A stretch of 64,000 bases of DNA, taken from contig CANQGL010000004.1 in NCBI GenBank assembly GCA_947623185.1, forward strand, positions 1-64,000. Reading direction: 5' to 3'. The position numbers and the translations under genes were made by a program. This DNA is from an uncultured Lachnospiraceae bacterium. GTDB lineage: Bacteria > Bacillota > Clostridia > Lachnospirales > Lachnospiraceae. The notes under the pieces were generated by a model, which saw nothing but the letters and a program-made list of their open reading frames with translations, searched no databases and had not been told where the DNA came from. How positions within the stretch are numbered: position 1 is the first letter of the stretch; the number at the start of each line of letters is the position of its first letter. Shown piece by piece: positions 1 through 8,748 of this stretch.

Positions 1-384
1 GCGGAGTTGGAGCCGAAGTTCTATTCGGACGTTACCTCATTTCAGGTCACATTGTATAATCTGAATTATGGGGCAAAAGCAGGCTCAAAAGCGGCCACGG
101 CTGAAAATGTTGCGATTGAGGCCGACCATGTTGCGATTAAAGTTGCGATTGATGTTGCGATTGGGAAACTAACCGCAAGTCCAAACACAATTCAGAAAGC
201 GAAGGCCGTCTTTGCGAAAGTGGGAACCGACGAAGTATTTGGTCGTTCTGACATTGCGGCGATTACAAATGATTCCGTAACTGCTGCCGGAAATATGATT
301 ACCAAGCTGAAAAAAGCAGGGCTGATTGAAGCGGTCAGCGGGTACGGTAAAGGAAAATACACTTTCAAGAATCCTGACAGATAA
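1..384 (+). CDS. C-terminal fragment of an AlbA_2 (AAA_4)-type putative DNA-binding/ATP-binding protein
   Basis: Open at the window edge: frame 1 reads from base 1 (AELEPKFYS...), so the TTG at base 7 used by the ORF track is probably internal. The segment with TSFQVTLYNLNYG resembles the end of the core of AlbA_2/AAA_4 'divergent' regulator proteins. It is followed by a low-complexity VAI-repeat linker and a winged-helix-like tail (SDIAAITNDSVTAAGNMI, then KKAGLIEAVSGYGKGKY). A DNA-binding role for the tail is inferred from that fold. The four copies of GTTGCGATT at 109-162 encode the VAI repeats. The protein's N-terminal part is outside the window, so its exact function cannot be stated. 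Confidence 0.6.
   Translation, partial: AELEPKFYSDVTSFQVTLYNLNYGAKAGSKAATAENVAIEADHVAIKVAIDVAIGKLTASPNTIQKAKAVFAKVGTDEVFGRSDIAAITNDSVTAAGNMITKLKKAGLIEAVSGYGKGKYTFKNPDR
109..165 (+). repeat. In-frame short tandem repeat (GTTGCGATT x4)
   Basis: GTTGCGATT occurs at 109, 130, 142 and 154. The last three copies are spaced exactly 12 bases apart, giving the peptide VAIK-VAID-VAIG in the linker before the winged-helix tail. Because the period is a multiple of three, copy number could change without a frameshift. Confidence 0.8.
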
Positions 385-390
385 GTCAAA

Positions 391-437
391 AGGGTATCCC
401 TCAAGTCATTTGAACCTTGATGGATGCCCTCTTTCTT
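391..437 (+). terminator. Bidirectional intrinsic terminator
   Basis: Imperfect long hairpin with arms starting AGGGTATCC and ending GGATGCCCT, followed by CTTTCTT on the plus strand and TTTT on the minus strand. It lies between the ends of two convergent genes (plus gene ending 384, minus gene ending 439) and can serve both. Confidence 0.65.
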
Positions 438-438
438 A

Positions 439-639
439 TCAGCCTCCTGCCAGTGCGGCATACTTTGCTATAATCTCCTCTTTTCGACTTGGATCATATT
501 GAAATTTCTTCATATAATCTGCAATCGTTACAGAATCCAGAGAACCTGTAAAAGAAGTCATAACAGCCTCTTTTGCCGGTTTAAGTCCGGCGACAGAGCG
601 TTTTCTTCTGTAGCCTGCGTACTTTTTGTGGACTTTCAT
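439..639 (-). CDS. Small protein of unknown function (66 aa)
   Basis: I do not recognise this protein. It is a short basic polypeptide (MKVHKKYAGYRRKR start) with a mixed C-terminal half (DYMKKFQYDPSRKEEIIAKY) and no membrane segment or signal peptide. An AGGAAG ribosome binding site lies about 10 bases before the ATG, and a good terminator follows the stop. This supports a real gene rather than a shadow. Its neighbours (AlbA_2 fragment and aspS) give no functional clue. Residues upstream of the ATG in another frame (to about 800) show another open stretch without a start, so the area may hold remnants of an older gene. Confidence 0.55.
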   Translation of the reverse strand: MKVHKKYAGYRRKRSVAGLKPAKEAVMTSFTGSLDSVTIADYMKKFQYDPSRKEEIIAKYAALAGG

Positions 640-845
640 AATTTTCCAAACTTCCTTTACCTTATCAGAGGTTCCCAGTCTATAACGGACTAAGCATTGC
701 CAAAAGTAATTCCGCCTTTATGTATCTCGTCACAGCAAGTACATATTCATCGTACCAGATGTCGGGTAAAAAGTCTACGATTTTCGTAAAATTTTTGTCG
801 AATTATGTCGTTCCCTCATATTGGTTTCTGAAAACCGGATACGGA
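640..845. other. Intergenic stretch without a recognisable gene
   Basis: About 200 bases, more AT-rich than the surroundings. On the minus strand, 680-800 reads as an open stretch (PDIWYDEYVLAVTRYIK...) that ends in a stop but has no plausible start codon or ribosome binding site. I see no convincing promoter, RNA gene or repeat in it. Confidence 0.5.
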
Positions 846-883
846 TGAAAGAAACGGCCTCCGATTTATCACCGGAAGCCGTC
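846..883 (-). terminator. Terminator of the rel-aspS operon
   Basis: On the minus strand a stem of ACGGCTTCCG and CGGAGGCCGT with one G-T mismatch is followed by TTTCTTTC. It sits about 10 bases after the aspS stop codon. Confidence 0.8.
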
Positions 884-893
884 TTATCTTTCG

Positions 894-2693
894 TTACTCC
901 GCCGCAGGATCCTGCGCCACAACGGCGATCCCCAGCTCGTCGAGCTGCTTTTTGTCCACCTCGGAAGGCGCTTCCATCAGCATACAGGAGGCGTCCTTTA
1001 CCTTCGGGAACGCGATCACGTCGCGGATGCTGTCCGCGCCCACCATCAACATGACGACGCGGTCAAGGCCGTACGCCAGTCCGGCGTGCGGCGGAACTCC
1101 GTACTTGAACGCCTCAAGCAGGAATCCGAACTGATCCTCGGCGCGCTCCTTTGTAAAGCCGAGAACCTCGAACATCTTCTCCTGCACGTCGGCCTGATGG
1201 ATCCGGACGGAGCCTCCGCCAAGTTCCGTCCCGTTCAGGACGATATCGTAAGCCTTTGCGCGGACTGCGCCGGGATCGGTATCGATGAGCGGCAGGTCCT
1301 CCTCCATCGGCATCGTGAACGGATGGTGCATGGCGACATAGCGCCCTTCCTCCTCGGAGTACTCCAAAAGCGGGAACTCCGTCACCCAGAGGAACTTAAA
1401 GTCATCCTTCTTTAACAAATCAAGCTGTCTCGCCAGCTCAAGGCGCAGATTTCCGAGCACATCGAATACGACCTTGTCCTTATCCGCCGCAAAGAACAGC
1501 AGATCGCCCGGCTTCGCGTCCATCGCCGCGACAAGCGCGTCCAGCTCCTCCGGCTTCATGAACTTTCCGAACGAGCATTTGTAGGTGCCGTCGGCGTTCA
1601 CCGCCAGATAGGCCAGTCCCTTCGCGCCGAAGCCCTTCGCGAACTCGACCAGCGCGTCGATCTTCTTTCTCGGCATACCGGCCTGTCCCTCCGCGTTGAT
1701 CGCGCGGACGGAGCCGCCCGCCTCCAGCGCGCTCTTAAACACAACGAACTCGCAGTCCTTTACGACGTCGGAAACGTTCTTAAGCTCCATGCCGAAGCGC
1801 ATATCCGGCTTGTCGGAGCCGAAGCGGTCCATGGCCTCGCGCCAGGTCATCCGCTGGATCGGCAGCTGCACGTCGAAATCGCAGATCTCCTTAAACAGCT
1901 TCTTAAGCATCCGCTCGTTGACGTCCAGAACGTCGTCGACATCGACAAACGAAAGTTCCATGTCGATCTGGGTAAATTCCGGCTGGCGGTCCGCCCGCAG
2001 GTCCTCGTCGCGGTAGCAGCGCGCAAGCTGGAAATAGCGGTCAAAACCGGAGCACATCAGAAGCTGCTTCAAAAGCTGCGGGGACTGCGGCAGCGCGTAA
2101 AAGCTGCCGGGATGCACACGGCTCGGCACCAGATAATCGCGCGCGCCCTCGGGCGTGCTCTTGATCAGCGTCGGCGTCTCGATCTCAAGGAAGCCCTCGT
2201 CGGCCAGAAACTGGCGTACCATCGTCGCCACCCGGCTCCTCGTCATGATGTTTCTCTGCAGATCCGGACGGCGAAGGTCCAGATAGCGGTATTTCAACCG
2301 CAGTTCCTCTCTCGTCCGCGAGTTCTCCTCGATTGGGAACGGCGGCACCTCGGACTCCGAGAGGATGCGCAGCGCCTTCGCGCGCACCTCGATCGTTCCC
2401 GTCTTCAGATTCGGATTGGCCGCGCCGGAACGTTTCTCGACGACGCCGGTAACCGCGACCGCAAATTCGCTCCGCAGCCGTTCCGCCTTCTCAAAGCTCT
2501 CCGTCCCGCAGTCGCTCTCCTCGAAGATGATCTGGATGATGCCGGAACGGTCGCGCAGATCCGTAAAGATGATCCCGCCCTTGTTTCTGCTCTTCTGGAC
2601 CCAGCCCATCAGGGTCAGCTCCTGTCCGATATTCGCCTCTGTAACCTCGGTACAGCGGCAGGACCTCTTAAGGCCCGCCATTGATTCTGCCAT
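894..2693 (-). CDS. aspS: Aspartyl-tRNA synthetase
   Basis: Class II aminoacyl-tRNA synthetase (599 aa) that charges tRNA-Asp in the cytoplasm. An N-terminal OB anticodon-binding domain (GWVQKSRNKGGIIFTDLRDRSG) comes first. The catalytic core follows, with motif 2 region FYALPQSPQLLKQLLM and RCYRDEDLRADRQPEFTQ, the bacterial GAD insertion (about residues 285-420), and motif 3 GLAYGLDRVVML. The ORF track starts 23 codons earlier. I chose ATG 2693 because AGGAGGAGACAGGC directly precedes it and the extra residues are not synthetase-like. It is the last gene of the rel-MBL-hemZ-hisS-aspS series, followed by a terminator. Confidence 0.97.
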   Translation of the reverse strand: MAESMAGLKRSCRCTEVTEANIGQELTLMGWVQKSRNKGGIIFTDLRDRSGIIQIIFEESDCGTESFEKAERLRSEFAVAVTGVVEKRSGAANPNLKTGTIEVRAKALRILSESEVPPFPIEENSRTREELRLKYRYLDLRRPDLQRNIMTRSRVATMVRQFLADEGFLEIETPTLIKSTPEGARDYLVPSRVHPGSFYALPQSPQLLKQLLMCSGFDRYFQLARCYRDEDLRADRQPEFTQIDMELSFVDVDDVLDVNERMLKKLFKEICDFDVQLPIQRMTWREAMDRFGSDKPDMRFGMELKNVSDVVKDCEFVVFKSALEAGGSVRAINAEGQAGMPRKKIDALVEFAKGFGAKGLAYLAVNADGTYKCSFGKFMKPEELDALVAAMDAKPGDLLFFAADKDKVVFDVLGNLRLELARQLDLLKKDDFKFLWVTEFPLLEYSEEEGRYVAMHHPFTMPMEEDLPLIDTDPGAVRAKAYDIVLNGTELGGGSVRIHQADVQEKMFEVLGFTKERAEDQFGFLLEAFKYGVPPHAGLAYGLDRVVMLMVGADSIRDVIAFPKVKDASCMLMEAPSEVDKKQLDELGIAVVAQDPAAE

Positions 2694-2774
2694 GCCTGTC
2701 TCCTCCTGGATCGGATCGCCGGAGCCCTGCTGCCACGCAGTCCTTTTCCCCGGCCTCCGCAAATGTTGTCGCCT

Positions 2775-4040
2775 TCAGCGTTTCAATTCTTCTTTATAAA
2801 ACTCCTTAAATTCCCCGTAGCCCTCTTTCGCGAGCTGCTCCTTCTGGAATTTACGGTTTTTGTTCATCTGCGCGACCAGAACGGTCTTTCCCGCCGCGCG
2901 CTCCGCCATCGCTTCCTTCATGATCGAAGCTATGCGCCCCGCGTCCATGCCCTTTTCGAAAAGCCACGCCTGCTTTTCGCTCCCGCCGGGGACCGTAAAG
3001 CCCGCGTCCATGAGGATCGTCACGATGCGCTCGAAGCCGATCGAAAAGCCGCAGGCCGGCGTGTCCATGCCGGTAAACTTCCCGATCATCTTATCGTAGC
3101 GCCCGCCGCCCGCGACGGATACGCCCAGTCCCTCCATGGAGACCTCAAAGATCGTGCCGGTATAATAGCCCATGCCGCGCACCAGCGTCGGATCGAAGGC
3201 CAGTTTAAAGCTCCCGCCGGAGATCTCCGCCACCGATTCCATGATCTGCGCCAGATTTTCAGCCGCGCCTTCCTCCAGGACGCCCTCGAGGATCGCGCCC
3301 ATTTTCCGGACTCCGGCCGCGTCGTTCGACGCCGATTCCATCAGCCCGAGATATTTTTCGGCAGCTTCCTCCGGATAACCGTTTTCCTTAAGCTCCGCCT
3401 TGACGCCGTCGCGTCCGATCTTGTCCATCTTATCGACCGTGATAAAGACTTTATCGATGTCATCTTCCGCGAAACCGGACCAGACCGCCATGGCCTTAAG
3501 GAGCCTGCGGTCGTTCACGCGCACCTCGAAGCCGTTGTCCGGGCAGATCTTTTTGAGCGCCGTCGTGGTGGCGACGATCAGCTCGATCTCCGCTTGGTTC
3601 GTCGCGTCGCCCAGAATATCGATATCACACTGCATGAACTGGCGGAAACGCCCCTTCTGGGGACGGTCCGCGCGCCATACGTTCCCGACCTGCAGCGCCT
3701 TAAACGGCGACGGGAGCGACGCCGCGTTGTTGGAATAATATCTGGAAAGCGGCAGCGTCAGATCGTAGCGCAGGCCGCTGTCGGTCAGGTCGTTCTCGGT
3801 CTCCGCCGTCTCAAGATCCAGCTTCTCGCCGCGCTTTAATACCTTGAAGATCAGCTTTTCGTTGTCGCCGCCCTGTTTGCTGAGCAGGTTTTCGATGTGT
3901 TCGACGCAGGGCGTCTCGATCGCGGAATATCCGAACCCGCGGTAAGTCTCCTTGATCTGATTCAGAACGTAGTCCCGGATCTGCATCTCGGCAGGCAGGA
4001 TGTCCTTCATGCCGGTGACCGGTTTCTTCTTTAAAGCCAT
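2775..4040 (-). CDS. hisS: Histidyl-tRNA synthetase
   Basis: Class II synthetase (421 aa) that attaches histidine to tRNA-His. Recognisable pieces are the N-terminal GMKDILP, motif 1 FGYSAIETPCVEH, motif 2 YYSNNAASLPSPFKALQVGNVWRADRPQKGRFRQF, the histidine signatures RGMGYYTGTIFEVS and VAGGGRYDKMIG, and a C-terminal anticodon-binding domain (VLVAQMN...). Its ATG lies inside the end of hemZ (10-base overlap), preceded by AGAGGAAAAAG. aspS follows after 81 bases, the usual pairing in Firmicutes. Confidence 0.97.
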   Translation of the reverse strand: MALKKKPVTGMKDILPAEMQIRDYVLNQIKETYRGFGYSAIETPCVEHIENLLSKQGGDNEKLIFKVLKRGEKLDLETAETENDLTDSGLRYDLTLPLSRYYSNNAASLPSPFKALQVGNVWRADRPQKGRFRQFMQCDIDILGDATNQAEIELIVATTTALKKICPDNGFEVRVNDRRLLKAMAVWSGFAEDDIDKVFITVDKMDKIGRDGVKAELKENGYPEEAAEKYLGLMESASNDAAGVRKMGAILEGVLEEGAAENLAQIMESVAEISGGSFKLAFDPTLVRGMGYYTGTIFEVSMEGLGVSVAGGGRYDKMIGKFTGMDTPACGFSIGFERIVTILMDAGFTVPGGSEKQAWLFEKGMDAGRIASIMKEAMAERAAGKTVLVAQMNKNRKFQKEQLAKEGYGEFKEFYKEELKR

Positions 4041-5590
4041 TTCTTTTTCCTCTCAATCATCTCGTCGATCCTGTCGATATACTGTTCGACGTTCTTGACG
4101 TTTTCTGCGCGCTCGACGCGGTTTTCCGCCGGGAACACCACCTTTGTGGTCGTTCCGGCTCCGCAGGCGGCGATCGTCTGTTTTTCTTCCATAATAAGCA
4201 CGTTGTAGATGCACGCTTTGCCCGGAGCCGCATAGCCGACGTTCTCGAAATTTCCGGCCATGTTCTTCTGGCGGTAGAGATAGTATGGCAGAAGTCCCAT
4301 GCCGCGCGCGCACTCTGCGGTCAGATCGATCATCTCCTGCGTGTTCGTGATCTTAAGATCCGCGTACCGCTCGCGGAACATATTGAGTCTGGCCGCCCGC
4401 TTGATCGCCAGCGAATGGACGGTCACGCTGTCCGGGGCGAGCTTTCGGATCTCCTCCATCGTCGTCCGCACGTCGTCGATCGTCTCCTCCGGCAGACCGA
4501 TGATCAGGTCCATATTGATATTGTCAAAACCGAGCTCCCTCGCCAGATAATACTTCTCTTTGATCATCTCGACCGTATGCAGGCGTCCGATCAGATCGAG
4601 CGTCGACTGCTTCATGGTCTGCGGATTGATAGAGATGCGGGTGATCCCGTGCTTTCGCAGCACACGCAGTTTGTCCTCCGTGATGCTGTCGGGCCGCCCC
4701 GCCTCGACGGTAAATTCCTTCGCTGCTGGAAGATCGAACAGCTCTCCGATCCTGGAAAGGAGCGCATCCAGATCGTCCGCCCCAAGCGAGGTCGGCGTTC
4801 CGCCGCCGAAATAGACGGTATCGAGCGTCCGTCCGCGCATCGTCTCCGCCACATAGGCCAGCTCCCTATAAAGAGCGTCCAGATACTCCGGGATCCGTTT
4901 GCGCCAGACCCCGATCGGGAACGAAGTGAACGAACAGTACAGGCAGGTCGTGGGACAGAACGGGATCCCAACGTAAAGGCTGTAGCCGTTTTCATAGTCG
5001 AGCGTTTTTAAAAGCTCCCGTTCGCGCTCCGCGATCTCGATCGCCAGATCGATCTTCTGCGGGCTCGTCAGATACTGCCCGCGCATGAACGCGCGGATCT
5101 CATCCTCGGACTGTCCCGCATCCAGCCTAGTCAGGGTGATCTTGGTCGGGCGGATGCCGGTCAGCGTTCCCCATGGAAGCGTTTTTTTCGTCCGCTCCGA
5201 GAGCAGGCCGTAAAGCTCGCGTTTGATCGCGGTCTTGGCCGCCAGCCGGTTTTTGTAGTCGATCGCAAAAACGCGCTCGCCGCTCACCGTATCCGCAGGC
5301 CCCGCATTTTCCGGACCGGTTTTGGCGTCCCCGTTTTCGAGGATCCGCAGACGAAAACGAGCGAACTCAGTCGCCTCCCCGTTCTCCGGTTTTTCGCCGC
5401 AAACCTCCTCCGGGGCGCTGCCGCGCGTGGACCCGCAGTGCGCCTCCGTCTCCGGCAGATACGTCCCCTCGACGTAAAATGCGGCTTCCTCCGACCGCTC
5501 GTGCACAAAGCCCTCGCCCGGGTAGAAAGCCATCAAAAGCTCGCGGATATCCTGTTCATAGGAGCTGTCGTTCAGCAATATTCCCAGCAT
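4031..5590 (-). CDS. hemZ: Oxygen-independent coproporphyrinogen III oxidase-like radical SAM enzyme HemZ
   Basis: Radical SAM protein (519 aa) of the HemN/HemZ group. The first 170 residues are the HemZ-specific extension. The SAM iron-sulfur motif CPTTCLYCSF lies at about residue 175, then VYFGGGTPTSL, the HemN-like EAGRPDSIT, and NINMDLIIGLPEET. The family is linked to oxidative decarboxylation of coproporphyrinogen III in heme synthesis. No other heme gene is in the window and HemN relatives include HemW-type heme chaperones, so the exact reaction is inferred. The start is 2 bases after the stop of the MBL gene and the end overlaps hisS, so translation is likely coupled. Confidence 0.85.
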   Translation of the reverse strand: MLGILLNDSSYEQDIRELLMAFYPGEGFVHERSEEAAFYVEGTYLPETEAHCGSTRGSAPEEVCGEKPENGEATEFARFRLRILENGDAKTGPENAGPADTVSGERVFAIDYKNRLAAKTAIKRELYGLLSERTKKTLPWGTLTGIRPTKITLTRLDAGQSEDEIRAFMRGQYLTSPQKIDLAIEIAERERELLKTLDYENGYSLYVGIPFCPTTCLYCSFTSFPIGVWRKRIPEYLDALYRELAYVAETMRGRTLDTVYFGGGTPTSLGADDLDALLSRIGELFDLPAAKEFTVEAGRPDSITEDKLRVLRKHGITRISINPQTMKQSTLDLIGRLHTVEMIKEKYYLARELGFDNINMDLIIGLPEETIDDVRTTMEEIRKLAPDSVTVHSLAIKRAARLNMFRERYADLKITNTQEMIDLTAECARGMGLLPYYLYRQKNMAGNFENVGYAAPGKACIYNVLIMEEKQTIAACGAGTTTKVVFPAENRVERAENVKNVEQYIDRIDEMIERKKKWL

Positions 5591-5592
5591 CC

Positions 5593-6231
5593 CTAGTACC
5601 CCGCCAGCGGATTGTATTTTTTCTCAAATCCGATCGTCGTTTCCGACTCGTGTCCCGGATAGACCTTAACGTCCTCCGGCAGCTCCGAAAGAAGCCGTTT
5701 CACCGACGCTGCCATCTCACGCCCGCTTCCGGTCGGGAAATCGATCCTCCCGTAGGAAAGGTGGAACAGCGTGTCGCCGGAAAAGAGGATCTTCTCGTCT
5801 TCCATATAATAACAGCAGGACCCGGCCGTATGGCCCGGCGTCTCAAGCACTCTGAATTTCATGCCCGCAGCCTCGACCTCATCGCCCTCCGAGACCAGGA
5901 CGTCCGCCGTCAGGCTGTATGTCCCACGGTAAAACTCCGAGACAAGGTTCAGCTTCCCGTCCGCCAGGATGGGGGCCTCCTTTTCGCAGGCGTAGATCTT
6001 TGCCTCCCATTCCGAGCGCAGTTCTTCCGCCGCCAGGATATGGTCGAAATGTCCGTGCGTGAGCAGGATCGCCTCCGGCGTGACCTGCAGTTTCCGGCAC
6101 TCGGATCCGATCCGGCCGGCATCGTCGCCCGGATCGATCACGACGGCCCGCTTTGTCCCGGCGTCGTATACGATATAGCAGTTGGTCGCCACCATGCCGA
6201 CCACCATGCTTTTAACACAGATCTCGCTCAT
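5593..6231 (-). CDS. MBL-fold metallohydrolase (glyoxalase II-like)
   Basis: Metallo-beta-lactamase-fold hydrolase (212 aa) with the metal-binding motif THGHFDH and further ligands at TPGHTAGS and YPGHESETT. The short relatives of glyoxalase II hydrolyse thioesters such as S-lactoylglutathione; the real substrate in anaerobes is usually unknown. The ORF track begins seven codons upstream, but the internal ATG at 6231 has AGGGGG five bases before it and the first ATG has no ribosome binding site. It lies between rel and hemZ with very short gaps, so it belongs to this operon. Confidence 0.85.
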   Translation of the reverse strand: MSEICVKSMVVGMVATNCYIVYDAGTKRAVVIDPGDDAGRIGSECRKLQVTPEAILLTHGHFDHILAAEELRSEWEAKIYACEKEAPILADGKLNLVSEFYRGTYSLTADVLVSEGDEVEAAGMKFRVLETPGHTAGSCCYYMEDEKILFSGDTLFHLSYGRIDFPTGSGREMAASVKRLLSELPEDVKVYPGHESETTIGFEKKYNPLAGY

Positions 6232-6266
6232 CGTTACCCCCTGTTCTTGCATACGGAAACGTCAAA

Positions 6267-8552
6267 TCAGCCCGTCGTCCGCTCGATATCCAGAATGCCT
6301 TCGACCTGGCGGAGTTTCGCCATCACGCTGTTCAGCTCGTCGACCCCGTGGATGTCGAAGGACATGGTGATCGTCGCCTTGCCCTGCTTGTTGGTACGCA
6401 CATTTAAGGACTTGATGTCGATCTCCCGCTCCGTAAAGATCTTGGAGATATCGACAAACATACCGATCCGGTTGTTGGCGAAGATCGAGATCTCCGCGGA
6501 GTAGGTGGCCGCTTCCTTCGAGTCCCCGCTCTGCTGCCATTCGGCGTCGATCAGACGGCTGCGCTCGATCTCGGGCAGGTTCATGATGTTGACGCAGTCG
6601 GTCCGGTGGATCGTGATCCCGCGCCCGCGCGTCACGAATCCGACGATCTCGTCTCCGGGGACCGGATTGCAGCATTTCGAGAAACGCACCGCCAGATCAT
6701 GGATGCCCTTGACGACGATCCCGCTCTTCGATTTCGTCTGGATCGGCACGATCGCCGCCGGTTTCCCGTTCTCGCTGATGATGTCGAGGATCGTCGCGTC
6801 GGTCACCTCGCGCTTTAACTTCTTGTCGCGCTCCTCGAGCATCTTGTTGATGACTTGGCCCTCTTTCAGGCCGCCGTGGCCGATCGAGGCGAGCACCGAA
6901 TCCCAGTCCTGAAACGCATAGCGCTTCATGACCTTTTCCATAAATTCCGGCTTGGAGAGCTCCGCGTAGTTGATCCCCTTCGCCTTGCAGTAACGGTCGA
7001 GCAGCTCGCGGCCGCGGATGATGTTGTCGCCCTTGCGCTGCTGCTTGAACCATGCGTTGATCTTGTTCTTGGCCTGGCTGCTCTTGACAAGCGACAGCCA
7101 GTCGCGGCTCGGCCCCTTCGAGTTCTGTGAGGTCATGATCTCGATCTGGTCGCCGTTCTGGATCACATAGTCGATGTTCACCAGCTTGCCGTTGACGCGC
7201 GCGCCCACCATCTTGTTTCCGACCGCCGTATGGATCAGATAGGCGAAGTCGATCGGCGTTGAGCCGCGCGGCAGGGCCTTGACGTCTCCGGTAGGCGTAA
7301 AGCAATACACGCTGTCGGAGAACATGTCGAGATCGCTCTTTAACATGCCGAGAAATTCCTTACTGTCGGACATGTCCTGCTGCCACTCGAGGATCTGGCG
7401 CAGCCAGCTTAACTTCTTCTCCTCGTCGCCGGCCGCGATCTCGCCGCTGCCGCTCTCCTTGTACTTCCAGTGCGCCGCGATACCGTATTCAGCAGTGCGG
7501 TGCATCTCGAAGGTACGGATCTGGATCTCGAACGGCTGGCCGTTGTTGCCGATCAGCGTCGTATGAAGCGACTGGTACATGTTCGGTTTCGGCATCGCGA
7601 TATAGTCTTTGAAGCGGCCGGGGATCGGTTTATACATCTCATGGATGACGCCGAGCGCCGCATAGCAGTCCTTGACCGTATCGACGATGATGCGCACGGC
7701 GAAAATATCGTAGATCTGGTCCAGCGTCTTGTTCTGGTTCATCATCTTTTTGTAGATGCTGAAGAAGTGCTTGACGCGGCCCTCGACTTCGCACTTGATC
7801 TCGGCGTTCTCCATGTGGTTTTTGATCTCACCGATGATCTCGTTGATAAAGTTCTGGCGCGCTTCCTTGGTAAGCGCGATCTTCTCCTCGAGCTCCTTAT
7901 AGATCTCCGGCTCCAGATATTTGAGCGAGAGGTCGTCGAGCTCGGTCTTGATGCGGGAGATACCGAGCCTGTCGGCAAGCGGAGCGTAGATCTCGATCGT
8001 CTCGCGTGCCTTTTCCTTCTGTTTCTCCGGCTTCATATATTTAAGCGTCCGCATGTTGTGCAGGCGGTCCGCCAGCTTGATCAGGATCACCCGGATGTCC
8101 TTCGCCATCGCGAGGAGCATCTTCCTTAAGTTTTCCGCCTGGAGCTCCACCTTGTCGGCGGACCAGGAGAGCTGGGTCAGCTTGGTGACGCCGTCCACCA
8201 GCAGCGCGACTTCTTTTCCGAATATCTTTGCGAGCTCCTCCTCCGTAATGACCGTGTCCTCGACGACGTCATGCAGGATGCCCGCGATGATCGTCTCCTT
8301 ATCCAGTTCGAGGTCGGCCAGGATGATCGCCACGCAAAGCGGGTGGATAATATAAGGTTCCCCCGATTTCCGCTTCTGGTCTTTATGTGCGTCGCGCGCG
8401 ATCTGATACGCGCGCTCGATCATTCCGAGATCGCCGGAAGGATGGTACCTCCGGATGCTCTTCACGAGCTCGCCGTAAAGCACCTCCGGACTTGTAAAGT
8501 CCGCAGGCGTCTCAAGCTCGATCCCGAGATCTTTTCGCATGAAATCCGCCAC
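6267..8552 (-). CDS. rel: Bifunctional (p)ppGpp synthetase/hydrolase Rel
   Basis: RelA/SpoT homologue (761 aa), the stringent response enzyme. The HD hydrolase domain is intact (GILHDVVEDT, residues about 70-80). The synthetase domain has RFKDYIAMPKPNMYQSLHTT; its RFKD matches the RXKD loop of bifunctional Rel proteins rather than the EXDD of RelA. TGS (about 385-445), a Cys/His-containing region (RFSKCCNPVPGD) and a C-terminal ACT domain follow. I start at GTG 8552, with AAAGAGG eight bases upstream. The track ATG at 8630 overlaps the -35 box and would lie upstream of the likely transcription start. First gene of its operon. Confidence 0.95.
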   Translation of the reverse strand: MADFMRKDLGIELETPADFTSPEVLYGELVKSIRRYHPSGDLGMIERAYQIARDAHKDQKRKSGEPYIIHPLCVAIILADLELDKETIIAGILHDVVEDTVITEEELAKIFGKEVALLVDGVTKLTQLSWSADKVELQAENLRKMLLAMAKDIRVILIKLADRLHNMRTLKYMKPEKQKEKARETIEIYAPLADRLGISRIKTELDDLSLKYLEPEIYKELEEKIALTKEARQNFINEIIGEIKNHMENAEIKCEVEGRVKHFFSIYKKMMNQNKTLDQIYDIFAVRIIVDTVKDCYAALGVIHEMYKPIPGRFKDYIAMPKPNMYQSLHTTLIGNNGQPFEIQIRTFEMHRTAEYGIAAHWKYKESGSGEIAAGDEEKKLSWLRQILEWQQDMSDSKEFLGMLKSDLDMFSDSVYCFTPTGDVKALPRGSTPIDFAYLIHTAVGNKMVGARVNGKLVNIDYVIQNGDQIEIMTSQNSKGPSRDWLSLVKSSQAKNKINAWFKQQRKGDNIIRGRELLDRYCKAKGINYAELSKPEFMEKVMKRYAFQDWDSVLASIGHGGLKEGQVINKMLEERDKKLKREVTDATILDIISENGKPAAIVPIQTKSKSGIVVKGIHDLAVRFSKCCNPVPGDEIVGFVTRGRGITIHRTDCVNIMNLPEIERSRLIDAEWQQSGDSKEAATYSAEISIFANNRIGMFVDISKIFTEREIDIKSLNVRTNKQGKATITMSFDIHGVDELNSVMAKLRQVEGILDIERTTG

Positions 8553-8601
8553 GTCATCTACCTCTTTCCACAAATTCCGCGTTGACAAATAGATAAACCC
8601 T

Positions 8602-8630
8602 ATTATAGTTATTTTCTTCCCAAAATGCAA
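8602..8630 (-). promoter_or_regulatory. SigA-type promoter of the rel operon
   Basis: On the minus strand TTGCAT, a 17-base spacer and TATAAT, about 50 bases before the rel GTG. It is a near-consensus housekeeping promoter. Confidence 0.85.
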
Positions 8631-8681
8631 TCATTTTATTTCCCGCGGCCGCCCGTATTCCGCCATTCCGGAGCAAACAGG

Positions 8682-8722
8682 AAAAACCGACGGTTCAGAC
8701 GGCACACCGTCCGAACCATCGG
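8682..8722 (-). terminator. Terminator of the LUD-CBS unit
   Basis: Strong minus-strand hairpin of 16 base pairs (CCGATGGTTCGGACGG against CCGTCTGAACCGTCGG, two G-T/mismatch positions, TGTG loop) followed by TTTTTCC. It lies 27 bases past the CBS gene stop and insulates the rel promoter. Confidence 0.9.
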
Positions 8723-8748
8723 TCCTCTTTTTGATCCCTGTTTCGCTC

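Noticed and set aside
680-800. Open stretch PDIWYDEYVLAVTRYIK on the minus strand
   Set aside because: No start codon or ribosome binding site and a stop just upstream; kept only as a possible remnant.
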